Below are positions 32,182 through 42,672 of a stretch of DNA of 64,000 nt, in pieces. The number at the start of each line of letters is the position of its first letter. Position 1 is the stretch's first letter. The position numbers and the translations under genes were made by a program. The notes under the pieces are model-generated. The model made no database searches. It worked only from the letters and a program-made list of their open reading frames with translations, and was not told where the DNA came from. Origin of the DNA: Amphiura filiformis (lineage: Eukaryota; Echinodermata; Ophiuroidea; Amphilepidida; Amphiuridae); the NCBI RefSeq assembly GCF_039555335.1, contig NC_092642.1:22301262-22365261 (forward strand), in the 5' to 3' direction.

Positions 32182-32693
32182 CAGGCCCGTAGCCAGGTTT
32201 TATTTTTGGGGGGTGCTGATTTTGATAAGTGGATTTTTTTTCAAAATTTGGACCTTTTTGGACTGGGGGGAGGGCGGATTTGGACATTTTTGGACCAAAA
32301 AGGCATAAAAAACCTCCCAGTTTTTCGCTCCTTTGGCATATTGGGGGGTGTCGCACCCATAACCCAGGGCTGTCAACTCTCACGCATTGGCCGTGAGTCT
32401 CACGCATTGGGTCACTTTCTCACGGTCTCACGCCAAGGTAGTATTATCTCACTCGTAGGTAGTAAATCTCACGCAAAATGCTGGAAAATGAGTAAAATCT
32501 CACGCATCGTCAAAAAAAATTTGTTGTCCCTGCCCCCCCCCCCACCCCCGCTTTTCAGATTCTCGAGCGCTATGGTTTAAATAATGCGGGTTAAAATGAG
32601 CATTGTAGTCGATAAATCACGGTACAGCTCTGTCTCACGCCAAGCAATTCCAAAAAGTTGACAGCCCTGCCGCAACCCCTGGCTACGGGCCTG
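32182..32693. mobile_element. hAT-like MITE, TSD TTTATAGT, with a nested second MITE
   Basis: Seen: starts CAGGCCCGTAGCCAGG and ends CCCTGGCTACGGGCCTG, flanked by perfect TTTATAGT (32174-32181, 32694-32701). The left half has GGACCTTTTTGGAC and TTTTGGGGGG blocks. A second element (32365-32669) lies inside it near the right end. 512 bp in total. Confidence 0.92.
32365..32669. mobile_element. MITE with CAGGGCTGTCAAC termini and TCTCACGC internal repeats, copy 1
   Basis: Seen: starts CAGGGCTGTCAACTCTCACG and ends AAAAAGTTGACAGCCCTG. CTCACGCATTGG, TCTCACGGTCTCACGCC and ATCTCACGCA recur inside. The flanks CCATAACC and CCGCAACC match at six of eight. Copy 2 is at 43572-44109. Confidence 0.85.
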
Positions 32694-32701
32694 TTTATAG
32701 T

Positions 32702-35266
32702 ATGTAGAGTGCATTCAGATTGTGTTCGTAACAAATTAATATCTCTGAACTGCTTTATTGAATTCAGCAACAGTTGAATAAACTTGCCTGTGTTTTATTG
32801 TAAGTCATATAAAAAGTGCAAGTATAAGGTAATAGACACATTAGACATTAATATCAAATCGGAGGGATTCATCAGTTATCAGTCTTGCCTCAGTCGACTC
32901 ATCAAAATAAACAATAACACACACCCTCCCACCTTTCATCTTAAAATGGAACCACGGTGCTTAACTCTCGGAAATCTAATTATCAACGGGTTTCCTGCAC
33001 AGAAATTATGAAAAACTTGGGCATATTTTGTGGAATTTGGTTGTGTGTTGATGGATTCTTTGACAAGATATCTGTAAACAAGTGGTAATGAGTAATAATG
33101 AGCTCTTCCATTTGAAAACCATCCCCCCTTATGAAATTTTTTGGAATGCCAATCAAATTATTTGAGATCCAACCCCAGGATCCAACCATTTTATTTGCCA
33201 TAAAAAGCAGATTTTGGAATTCTGAACAAAATATACTCATTTGAAGCCAAATTGCCTGAAATTCAAAACAATGTGTGCTAGCCAAAGTCTTCAACATAAC
33301 AAGTTTTGAGATATTTTCTCAAAATATCGATATCAAGAGCTACCTCAAGAACCACTGAACCAATACTAGGCTTGTTTGTATTCATTTTAATGCATTTTTC
33401 ATGCTGATTCCAAATATGGTCATAAATTTTTAAATTTTCAAAAAAGAATTGAACTTGTCGGTCTGTATAGTCAACACCTGCGTGGAGAGGGTTAACATAA
33501 AATTAGCAAATTTTTCCAGGTGGATTGAATCACAGATCCTGGAATCCAGGATCTGTGATTGAACACAAGGTGCAACTGGAATTGAAATGGCAGGGAAATA
33601 TTTCATAGGGGGGATGGATTGGTTTTCAAAATGGAACAGCCCAATGTTGGGTGCGGGCTGCAATGATGCGGTCTTAGATGGTGTGAAAGATAGGAAGCAA
33701 GCTTGAAAGATGTACGATTTGTTAGCTACTGTTGGATCATATACTAAAGGGTGCATCATCAGGAAAGGTACCTAGACTGTCAGACAGGTACTCAGGCAGG
33801 ACTCAATTCCCTTGGTGAGGAACAATGAACTTTTAGTTGGGTGTGTTAGTCCTTAGGTTGGAGAGTAGCAACCTGGAGGAAACTGAACTTTCAGTAGTGC
33901 ATTCAGGATAGACTCACATTATTGTAGGAAGAGCGAAAAGGGGTGAAAATTGGAGTTTTCTTCACAGATGACTGTCTAAATTACCAGATCATTTGGGAGG
34001 GGGGCATGGAAGACATGGTCTTGAGCAGGGGTATATGCCCTGGTCCGCACCTATGATTATGCCACTGAACTTTCCAAAAATGAGTTTGAGTTTGGGAAAT
34101 ACTTTACTACTAGTGGTGTAGCCAGTGGGGGTCGGGAGTTATTGCCCCCCCCCTTCAAAAAACCAAAAACAAACATGGCATCACTGGTCCTTGGTATATG
34201 TCTGTCCTCAGGGCCCGGGGTCGGATCCAGGAATTTTCAATAGGGTGGGTGCTATATGCTTTTGCCGAGCCGTTAGGAGCAAAGTCAGGCTCCGCAAAAA
34301 TTGGGAGTAGGCTGCACCCCCCTAAAACATGCCTCTGGGGCCTCGTGTGCACTGACAGGCCAGGGCAGGGGAATAACCATACCTTTTCCTCTAGGCAGAG
34401 CGGTGGCTGGGAATACATTGTATGTTGTGTTTGGAAGGGCATAGCTGGGAGTCACATGAGGGCTCTCTTCAATCACACTGGTAAAATACGGCGGTAAAAT
34501 ACTGAGCTGTCCAGCGAGTCAGCCAAGTCTGCTTTCCTGTGGGTTACCCTGGTGCCAGTGTTGCCACAGGCAATCCATGATTCCAATCTCCCAAGGATCA
34601 AGTTCAGCATCAATGTCCAAGAATGTGTAGAATCTTACCACCTGGGAATTCTGAGAAAAAAATTGGAGAACAAATGAGCGTGTTTTCACATCAGGAAATG
34701 TTCCGATGTTCAACAATACTTCAAAAGCATATCTTGTGTACAGTTAAGAAATTAAGTCGATTTAAAATTTTAGAAAATCCCATAGGAAAATTGCCAAAAA
34801 TGGCTTGTGCCCCTCCCCCATCAGACCTGGTGCCCCAAATAAATGGAAATGGTAGGAGCCTATTTAATTGGAAGCACTCTTTTCTATCAAACTAAATTTC
34901 AACTGATTTTGGCCACTGAATGAAGCTCACATTATGCTTGTAACCTTCATTGGGCAAAAATGTCAAAAAGTATTTCAGCTTGCAATTTTTTTTTCAATAA
35001 TTTAGCTTCTCTTGATGCAACATAGTTGGGGGCCTATATACTTTAATTTCTTAATTTATGAAAAATATTTGACCGCTTTTCTCAACAAATGCTACCACAT
35101 TGTACAATTCAATCAGCAGCCAATCATCAACCATTGTAGACAATGAAGTTCACTCAACTTTGGGTCAATATGATTGAAATAATCACCTCCTTGATATACT
35201 TGAAGACATGAATCTGTGTTAGTGATATGATAAATGATGTTGATATGGGCCATGTGTCTCTTTCAG
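32702..35266. other. No gene seen; two repeat copies
   Basis: 33299-33494 is a dispersed repeat (below). GAATCACAGATCCTGGAATCCAGGATCTGTGATTG at 33526-33560 is a strong 35-bp hairpin. 33600-33645 is one degraded end of the TGGGCTATTCC family. 34206-34340 is a diverged relative of the element at 50196-50399 (GTCGGATCCAGGAATTTTCA, GCTGCACCCCCCTAAA). ORFs at 34155-34497 lie over it. Confidence 0.5.
33299..33494 (+). repeat. Dispersed 195-bp repeat beginning with a GATATTTTCTCAAAATATC hairpin, copy 2
   Basis: Seen: matches 6101-6295 through AGTTTTGAGATATTTTCTC, CATACTAGG / CAATACTAGG, TTTTTCATGCTGATTCCAAA and CGTGGAGAGGGTTAA. Confidence 0.75.
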
Positions 35267-35332
35267 ATGAGGGCTGATGACAAGACCAATTCACTCATGA
35301 TTTGTCAAGCTGAAGATCCTCAAGTAGACAAG
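35267..35332 (+). CDS. Candidate short internal exon, phase 0
   Basis: Seen: a pyrimidine-rich acceptor (TGTGTCTCTTTCAG) ends at 35266 and is followed by 22 open codons starting MRADDKTNSLMICQAEDP and ending VDK, then AAG|GTTCGG at 35333. The acceptor is good; the donor is weak because positions 3-6 are TCGG. The exon is symmetric (phase 0 to phase 0), so it could join in frame to the exon at 331-540. Inference only: the composition is acidic and hydrophilic as expected for coding sequence, but no homology was tested. It sits just upstream of an inverted-repeat element (35404-36365). It could equally be a chance ORF beside a cryptic acceptor. Confidence 0.3.
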
Positions 35333-35403
35333 GTTCGGAGAACTTTGCTAAGTGACAGTAGCGTAATAGTCAGTACTTTTTCAGGGAGGTGAAGGGGGGG
35401 GCA

Positions 35404-36365
35404 AGCGTTCAAGCTTTGACTTACGTTTGGTGGCCAGAATGGTGGGAACTATATCCTACTTAAATGAACATTTGCTAGGGTGAAATTTTGTGTAGAAACC
35501 GAATCTGACATTAAAAAAATGCATAATTATCAACTTGAAAATTTTCTCCATAGCACTCTACAGGCATATCTGCCCGAAGTCCTCAAATTTGAATGAAAAT
35601 TGGTGCAAAAAAAATAAGTCCTTCAAAATGGGGATACTCAGGGCTAAACAAAAAACATGTTGCTCTAGAGGGAGGCATTGGTAAGGGCAACATTTTGTTT
35701 AGCCTCAAACCTCCCAGTTTTGAAGGACTTATTTTTATTGCAAAATCTGTGACTTTTTTCACGCCCTCAAAATCCATAGGGGTGGGGGGGGGGGTAGCAT
35801 TTTGCAAGTTAATTTCTTTTCTGTAGATCTATCTTACTTGTTTGTTATATCACCATTTAGCTATTGAAATACTGAGCACAAAAACACTTAAAGCATCCCT
35901 ATAGCTCATACCATTGTGGAGATATGTCCTTTTCAAATCGAAAATGATGCAAATATTGTATTTTTTTTTTGAAATCAATTGTCACCCGAACCCTCAAGTT
36001 TGTACCCCTGCTACAAAAATAGAGAAATACATGGACCCCATTCAATGCTTTTACTATCACAATTGTACCCTTGTTACACAATTATCATAGAAAATTACGC
36101 ACTATTTGATAGTTTTCATGTTTATACACTCACAGGAAATTTTTGTCACCCCAAAATGGCCTTTTTCGGCCAAAATCGGACAAAAAAAATGATTTTTTTC
36201 TCGAAATCTATAAAAAATAGAGAGTTTTAAGTGCCACAATCTGAAACTAAATGATATTTTACCCTTGGAAACATATAAACATTCAAGAATTTTGGTTCTT
36301 TTCACCCCTAAATACTTTTTTCACACATTTGGCCACCAAACGTAAGTCAAAGCTTGAACGCTGTC
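35404..36365. mobile_element. Inverted-repeat element of about 960 bp
   Basis: Seen: GCGTTCAAGCTTTGACTTAC at 35404, continuing GTTTGGTGGCCA, is answered by TGGCCACCAAACGTAAGTCA and AAGCTTGAACGC ending near 36361. Inside, AAATAAGTCCTTCAAAATGG (35613) faces TTTGAAGGACTTATTTTTAT (35719), a nested hairpin of about 130 bp. A downstream block (36380-36470) matches 53450-53560. No ORF of merit. Exact outer ends uncertain. Confidence 0.75.
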
Positions 36366-36774
36366 TTAGGGGGTAATTTTGATGAAAATGGTCAAAAATG
36401 TACAAAAAGCCAAACAAATCTTAGATATCAGGGTGGCCAGCATCCCACAGGGTCAAGAGGGCACGAGTCCCATTGTTAGACAAAGCCCATATGCGTACTT
36501 ACGTTTGCATGTTGGCGCTTACGCACCAATTTTACGCCCTGCGCCATGATGTCAATATACCTGTAAGACCCTCCAACCTTGAAAGAAGGGGTGTTGAATC
36601 ATGGCAGGGTTTGCCCGTGTTAGTCCGGGATGTACATTTTTACAGTTTGTGCACTACATTAATTTGTGCAACATGCAACTGAACAAAATAAACTTTTAAG
36701 CATGTTATTTATTTTGTGCAACCTAAGAGAGGAGTGTTATGTCCACTCATTCTGCAGCATCTCAAAATCCAAAT

Positions 36775-36880
36775 CAAATTTCAATCATACATTTTTGCAT
36801 ACTGTCCTTTTCAGTGAGCAAGAGTATTGAATGGAATATAGACATTTGCCCATTTGACATTCTCATTTGCTCACCATGCT
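36775..36880 (+). repeat. Direct duplication, copy 1 (partner 37085-37187)
   Basis: Seen: AATTTCAATCATACATTTTT, GCATACTGTCCTTTTCAGTG, AGCAAGAGTATTGAATGGAA and TTGACATTCTCATTTGCTCA recur about 310 bp downstream with a few changes. Confidence 0.85.
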
Positions 36881-37084
36881 CAAAAAGTTTTTACGATCTG
36901 CGCATGCTCAGTACCCCATATGATATTGCCATTATAAGAAAATTCGATTTGTTGTCAGTTAAACGCCAGGTTTTGTTTTCAATTAACTCACTGGAATTTC
37001 AATTAACTAAGATACGATTATTGTGTTCTTTCAACACATATATTTAACTGCATTTTCACCGAAATGTTTTTAAATCGTACGATC

Positions 37085-37187
37085 CAATTTCAATCATACA
37101 TTTTTGCATACTGTCCTTTTCAGTGAGCAAGAGTATGAATGGAATATAGACAATTGCCCATTTGACATTCTCATTTGCTCACCATGC
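37085..37187 (+). repeat. Direct duplication, copy 2 (partner 36775-36880)
   Basis: Seen: same blocks as 36775-36880, with one base missing in GAGTATGAATGGAA. The sequence diverges after CTCACCATGC. Confidence 0.85.
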
Positions 37188-38618
37188 ATAAAGTCCATGC
37201 ACCGGCCTAAATTGTTAGAAATTTAACTTCATATTTCATGTTATGGAACTTCGATAAAGTACTATAAATAGTTAAGAAATTCATCTCAATGTGAATTATC
37301 TATACTACATGGTCACATACTGGTCACATGATGTGAGGCAAAGGAAATGGGATCAGGATGCAACCCTGTAAAGTACTAGATAATTTGATGATTCTTGCAC
37401 ATTCATGCTTAAATTATAAATAACAAGATCATTAATAGACAAATTGATCGTTAACCTTGTTAACTCCCTTCATAAGCATGATTTATTATATCGCATGTGA
37501 AGGACTCGGTGGATTCGTCGATTTCATGGACAGGAGTGCCTGGTGAAAAAAATTACAGTTGATCTGATTTGGACTGCCTTGTTGTCGCACTTAAAATAAT
37601 GTTATGTGCATAACCAAATACCCCCCCCCCAGTCTCCTGTAATTCAGGGTGGGGGGGGCTTCAACAAAAATTTGTGTGAAGATGTGCTATACAGACTTTT
37701 GAATGCTGACTTTGTCTATACCTACTTTTTTGTGCTGTTTTGCTATAAACCATGGATCCATATACCAATTTTTCACCCAAAATGCACCCAAATTTGCCCT
37801 AATTGATTGCTTTGGGGGCACTTGTGACCAGATGCAGATGTGCCCAATTGGCCGCATTAGTCTCCACTAAAAATCCACCCATCGATATACCGAAATCGCT
37901 GAAAAGGTACCTCAAAACCGTGCCACATCTCCAAATACCTTCAACCAAGAAGGATCCCCTACAAATCTACACACCATGGAATTCACCATATCACATCCAA
38001 GCTCACATTGGGTGCCCCATTCCTTTTTTAAAGGAATTTTTATTACCATCAAAAAAGGCTAATTGCAATCTTCCCCCAAAAGTGGACCTTTTATGAAAAA
38101 GAGCTGATTTGTAACATTTTCCCTTTTAAAGGGAAATTTTATTTTACAAAAAAAGTGGACTTTTTGGCATAGTGAAGCTAGCCTGAATCCTTCTGGCCTC
38201 TAATGGCGGCGCCTTTTTTTACCCACAATCCTTCACGTTGCCTTATTCGAGGCCTGAATTCTTTTGGTGTAAAAAAGAAGAGCACTTTGACAATGGAATT
38301 ACGATGTCATTAATAATTAATTAGGCTGTTCTGATCATGCGCAGTAGGTCAACACAGGCTTTAGTCTCCTCCTCCGCCAGTAATAATTAGTGAGTAGGAT
38401 CAAACCGGCAGCAGAGGAGACTATCATGACCAATTTGCTGTCTCACCGTAGATAGCCGATAATTACAAGTAATTTTCATAGGCCTATGCATAAAATAAAA
38501 AAAGAACCCAAAATGCCCGTGATCGTGGGGATATTATATAATAAATATGCTCTTGAAATAAATATGGCATGATTTTCTAAATATTAGGCAATCATCATGA
38601 GAAATTAAAATATGCCCC

Positions 38619-38924
38619 TGGGCTGAATAGCTCTCATTTTCTTCAGAAGTGGGAGGGTCCCACATTTTCCAAAAGTCGGCGTCAATAAAATTACGACCCC
38701 TTCCCTATTTCGGCAACAAAGATTTTATGACCCCCATAAACAGGCTCAAAATTGTATTCAAATCAGTCTTTTAAAATAAACACACTATCTGTGGTCAACT
38801 TGTGACTCCCTACATTTTGGGCATCAACAATTTTATGACCCCCCCCTCCCTATTTTTTCTCCCAAAAAATTATGACCCCCCCTATATTTGGGACCCCCAC
38901 GTCCGAAGAAATTGATAGCCCCTG
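38619..38924. mobile_element. MITE with CAGGGGCTATCAATTTCTTC-type ends
   Basis: Seen: the right end reads GAAGAAATTGATAGCCCCTG (to 38924); the left, CTGGGCTGAATAGCTCTCAT then TTTCTTCAGAAGTGGGAGGG, is its diverged complement. The interior repeats ATTTTATGACCCCC three to four times. Confidence 0.6.
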
Positions 38925-39888
38925 AATGACTGCACTAACCATTTTGATATGTCCAGTGGGGGCCAGGATTTTTTTGGGGAGGGGCATAAAAATGAGGGGG
39001 GAATCAAAGATGAAAAACATTTGCCTAAAATTTTCTCAGTATAGTCAGTAGCCAAAATGTTTGAAATTCAGTCTCCAAATTTTTGTTCAAGAAAACAAAT
39101 TAAGACAATTCAGTTATGTTAAATTTGGCCAAAATATTTGGTAGGCCTATATCCAAATTTCTTTTAAAAAAAATGGTTTTGATTGGTCAAATTCTCTGCA
39201 GCACCCCCACAAATGGCCATTTTCCCCTCATCAGAACAAAACATTTTTCCCCTAGCAATTTTACAAATTTGTAGGTTTTTTCATGTTCCATAAAAAAAAC
39301 CTCAACCATTAATTTATTGATCAGTCCTTACACCAGAAAACAAACACATAGATACATGTAAATTTGTATTATTATTCATTGTCATTTTATTTTTCTAAGA
39401 CATAACTAACATAGTGCAAAAACACATCGAGTAGTCCAACATGCAGTCAGTGTATAATTCAAACAAAAATACATGATTAAACAAGTCTTACATTTTATAA
39501 TAAAAACATTATTTAAAATTAGAACATTTTACTGGCAGTGTCGAAACTGTATTATTTTGAATAGGCATACTTAACATTAAACATAATTTTTAAAGGAATA
39601 TCAACATTGAATAATAGGCCATGCCATTTAATAGTTTGTCTCAAAGAATAGTTTGTCCTTACAAGAATCATAATAAAGCAGCCAGCTTATAAATTACATT
39701 ATGGTACAATGTAGGTAGTCAAACAGGAAATAGCAACATTCAAAGCATTGTACAATGTAGGCTACACTTCACATTCGGCGGAGGTAGAATAGCCTATTCA
39801 TAAAATTTTAAAGAAATATAAATTCCAAGCAAAAAATATATGATCTTTCAGCCCCAATATTTCACAGGGACAATGAGAAAAATATGAA
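38925..39888. other. No gene seen
   Basis: AT-rich. TTTTTTTGGGGAGGGGCATAA near 38968 is debris of a G-run element. 39340-39740 resembles a 3' tail block with many ACATTTTATAATAAAAACA stretches. TACAATGTAGGTAGTCAAAC / TACAATGTAGGCTACACTTC recur at 39703 and 39750. Confidence 0.45.
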
Positions 39889-39892
39889 CTTA

Positions 39893-40235
39893 GGGGCTGT
39901 GCAGTAATTATGAGCCCTGGGGAGGGTAAAATTGGGGAGGGGGGGGCAAGAATTTTTGGTGAGCCGAAAAGCGGGGGCAAGCACTTTTGGCAAGCCAAGA
40001 GGGGGGGGGCCAAGCGATTTTTGGCACACATTCATGGCGCGCCTTTTTAATAAAATGCTCTAAAAAGGCTTAGGAAAACAGTACTGGCAACGCTTAAATA
40101 TGCAAATTTTAAAACCATTTAAAGTTTTCAAATTGGGATCCCAAAAAGCAGGCCGAGAGGGGGGGGGGGCAAGCGATTTTTGGCGAGCCGTTTGGAAATT
40201 TTACCCGGGGGGGCTCATAATTATTGCACAGCCCC
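39893..40235. mobile_element. PIF/Harbinger-like MITE, TSD TTA
   Basis: Seen: starts GGGGCTGTGCAGTAATTATG, and ends CATAATTATTGCACAGCCCC; flanked by TTA at 39890-39892 and 40236-40238. TIRs of about 40 bp extend to GGTAAAATT / AATTTTACCC. The interior has imperfect tandem GGGGGGCAAGCGATTTTTGG units (39945, 40003, 40158). Established: a TWA duplication with GGG-type termini suits PIF/Harbinger. Confidence 0.78.
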
Positions 40236-40424
40236 TTACATGTACACTGATACCAAAATCTCCATTTTGATGAAGAAAAGTGGAGATGAGGCTGTTGAGT
40301 TTACCATTCTCCTTTATTTCTCAGGACTAGATGAGCAGATGAGAATTTTAAAACAATTTAAACCATTTTAATTTTACAAAGATGAAAAGCATTGGTTTGA
40401 ACACCCTATAAGGCCTACTTTGAT

Positions 40425-40562
40425 ATAAAATTGATCAACTGAGCCCATATTTATTGAGTCGAAGCTACGAGTTTTCAAATATTGGACGAGACGTAGTCGA
40501 GTCCAATATTTGAAAACTCATAGCGAGACCAATAAATATTAGGCGTAAAGCATCCAATTTTA
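40425..40562. repeat. Long hairpin (foldback)
   Basis: Seen: ATAAAATTGATCAAC, CATATTTATTG, GCTACGAGTTTTCAAATATT and GGAC in the left arm face GTCCAATATTTGAAAACTC, CAATAAATATTAGGCG and ATCCAATTTTAT in the right. The turn is near 40495 (GAGACGTAGTCGA). Confidence 0.78.
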
Positions 40563-40872
40563 TCATTATTATGTTTTAGATCAAATATTTTCACACACTT
40601 GGATTCATCAAAACATAATATTGACTGGCATTGATCCCCAATTTTATTTAGTTAAAACCCTATATTATTGAAAAGTGCATTCTTAATTTCCAAATTTTGA
40701 TTTTAATTTCACTATCTACAATTAAAAAAAAAAAATTGTTAGCTTGTCCATAGATCACTTTCAGAAGTTGGGTCAGTGGGACTCGGAAGTTTTTAAAAAA
40801 AGTACATGTACCGTATTCGTCCGAGTATCAGTACCATGTTTGAGTAAACCCCAATTGGGATTTTACTTTGGA

Positions 40873-41130
40873 TTTGTAGTGTCCCTGGACCTAGAGCTGA
40901 ATGCTAGGATCATTCATGGTTGACTTTGTAAAAAACAATAATAATAATAATAATAATAACATGATTTCAAAATGCATTGGATTTGTATCCATTTTGAAAC
41001 CATTAATAGACCATGACATCATTGACATGAATACAAAATTAATTATAACTTTACTTCTTTACATATTTAAGACACAAAACGTTATTTTTTAAAGTCAACC
41101 ATGAATGATTCTAGCATTTGGCTCTAATTT
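40873..41130. mobile_element. MITE with TTGTAGTGTCCC..CATTCATGGTTGAC arms, copy 1
   Basis: Seen: GTAGTGTCCCTGGACCTAGA and GCTAGGATCATTCATGGTTG on the left; AGTCAACCATGAATGATTCT, AGCATTTGGCTCTA on the right. The interior has an (AAT)n tract at 40935-40960. The right outermost end is decayed. Copy 2 at 42321-42548 has intact ends. Confidence 0.75.
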
Positions 41131-41770
41131 TATTTTTATTTTGTAAAAATTAAAATTAAATTTTCAAAAAAGAAAGAAAAAGTTCTACAGTCGGTCTGAT
41201 GAGACAGTTGATCGGACGAGGACAAGCAAACAACTTTTTTTGCCTAATATGAACACTATTAATGAACACTGCTGATTTACCAATAAGATTGTCCAGTCCA
41301 CAGGTACATACACATAGTACATGCATGACCAACAACACTTCCATCTCTGCTAGAGCTGTAACAGAGTTAATATAGTCTGAATAGGCACATACATATAGTT
41401 TATCAAGGTATGGGTGTGGAGTATTTGTAAACTTGATCAGGGTAAGGGTGTGGGCGTGTGGCCCAGGGTGCGATTGTGGTCAGTACATGTATTTCAAAAT
41501 TATATGAGTTCCACTGTGGTAAAGTCCGGTGGTGGGGGTTCTTCTTTGTTGAAGGTGTATGTGGATTTGCCATGGCCGTCGGGTACCTTTTCAGCTAATT
41601 TGGTACATATCTCATTCTCTTCTCTTGCTTTGGCTTCTTGCTGCAGGTGGTTCCTTTCAGTTCCAGCAGTACAAGTTCAAATTTCATCTGTAAAAAAATC
41701 AATTAAAAATATTTTTAATTTAATACATTTTTCTTACCAAGATTAAATTGAAAAATTAATCTACCAAGCC
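41131..41770. other. No gene; one MITE end and a splice-acceptor-like site
   Basis: 41205-41250 is an end of the GACAAGCAAACAATC MITE family. TTCTCTTCTCTTGCTTTGGC followed by TTCTTGCTGCAG (ending 41646) is a fine acceptor, but the sequence after it closes within about 20 codons in two frames and runs into AT-rich DNA in the third, so I do not call an exon. Confidence 0.4.
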
Positions 41771-41774
41771 CACA

Positions 41775-42111
41775 AAGTGGCATGGAAAGAAAACATATCT
41801 TGGGCCCGATTTAGTAGCTTGGGCCCCAGACTTAGTAGTTCAGGCCCCAACTTTTAACTTGGGCACAAGATAGTAACTTGGGCCCTGGCTTTAGTAGCTC
41901 GGACCCCGACTTACTAAGTTGGGGCCTTGAGAGTTACTACGTCGGGGCACAAATTACTAAGTTGGGCCCTAAATTACTATTTCAGGGCCCTAAGTTTCTA
42001 TCTTCAGGCCCCAAATTACTAAGTCAGGGCCCTGTGTTACTAAGCTGGGCCTAAAGCTACTAAGTTAGGGCCCTGAATCTCCTGAGATTATTTTTTCTTT
42101 CCTTGCCACTT
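41775..42111. repeat. GGGCCC-rich palindromic satellite bounded by inverted ends
   Basis: Seen: AAGTGGCATGGAAAGAAAA at 41775 faces TTTTTTCTTTCCTTGCCACTT ending 42111. Between are about 10 units of 25-30 bp built from ACTAAGTTGGGGCC, TTACTAAGTTGGGCCC and TAGTAACTTGGGCCC; the GGGCCC cores and the ACTTAGT/ACTAAGT blocks are self-complementary. No ORF. Confidence 0.85.
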
Positions 42112-42234
42112 CTGGAGCTCCATAACAACCTGGAATATTGCAATGCTAAAATGATTCCATGAAATTTAAATGCTCTCATTTGATTTTGATTTTGAATTAT
42201 GCATACGGTACATATTAAGCCAGGGATTTTTAAG

Positions 42235-42672
42235 CGGGCTCGCTGGTACCCACCGAATTACGTTACCGGGCAGGAAATACCCTGCCCGGTGCCCGAAATT
42301 TAAAAAAAAAAAAATTTCGGTTTTGTAGTGTCCCAGGACCTAGACCTAAATGCTAGAATCATTCATGGTTGACCTAAAAAAAAAAAATTGCATGATTGTT
42401 TGTTTTTAATATAAAAATTGATAATTTGTATTCATGTCATACTCGATTAATGATATCAAAATGCATTCAAATTCAATAAACATCATGCAATTTTATTTTA
42501 GGTCAACCATGAATGATCCTAGGCCTAGGTCCAGGGACACTACAAAACCAAAAAATTAAATAACATAAAAAAAAAAAATTAAAAAAATAGATTTTTTCTT
42601 TGTTGCAATTTCCGGTACCCGGTTACCCGCCCGAAAAATGCACTGGGAACCCGCCGCTATCCGGGCACAAAA
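42235..42672. mobile_element. Element with GGTACCCG blocks, split by a MITE
   Basis: Seen: AGCGGGCTCGCTGGTACCC, GGGCAGGAAATACCCTGCCC and GGTGCCCGAAATTT on the left; AATTTCCGGTACCCGGTTACC and GGGAACCCGCCGCTATCCGG on the right. The two sides are loosely complementary. The MITE 42321-42548 sits inside it. Ends not fixed. Confidence 0.5.
42321..42548. mobile_element. MITE with TTTTGTAGTGTCCC ends, copy 2
   Basis: Seen: TTTTGTAGTGTCCC at 42321 and GGGACACTACAAAA ending 42548 are perfect inverted ends; AATCATTCATGGTTGACCTA and TAGGTCAACCATGAATGATC extend the arms to about 75 bp. 228 bp. Confidence 0.88.

Larger units (their letters stand above)
36366..38610. other. No gene; a local 100-bp direct duplication
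   Basis: 36380-36470 (AATCTTAGATATCAGGGTGG) matches 53510-53530, a dispersed repeat. A duplicate pair is at 36775-36880 and 37085-37187. 37620-38165 is repeat-like, with CCCCCCCCCCAG, GGTGGGGGGGGC and AAAAAGTGGAC blocks. AATTTGCCCTAATTGATTGC and nearby DNA show no gene. Confidence 0.5.

Noticed and set aside
32206..32580. 124-codon ORF
   Set aside because: It spans two nested MITEs, reads G-runs and C-runs as poly-G/poly-P, and has no domain.
41414..41746. 110-codon ORF with a good acceptor at 41646
   Set aside because: The sequence after the acceptor soon stops in two frames and becomes AT-rich in the third; no usable donor follows.
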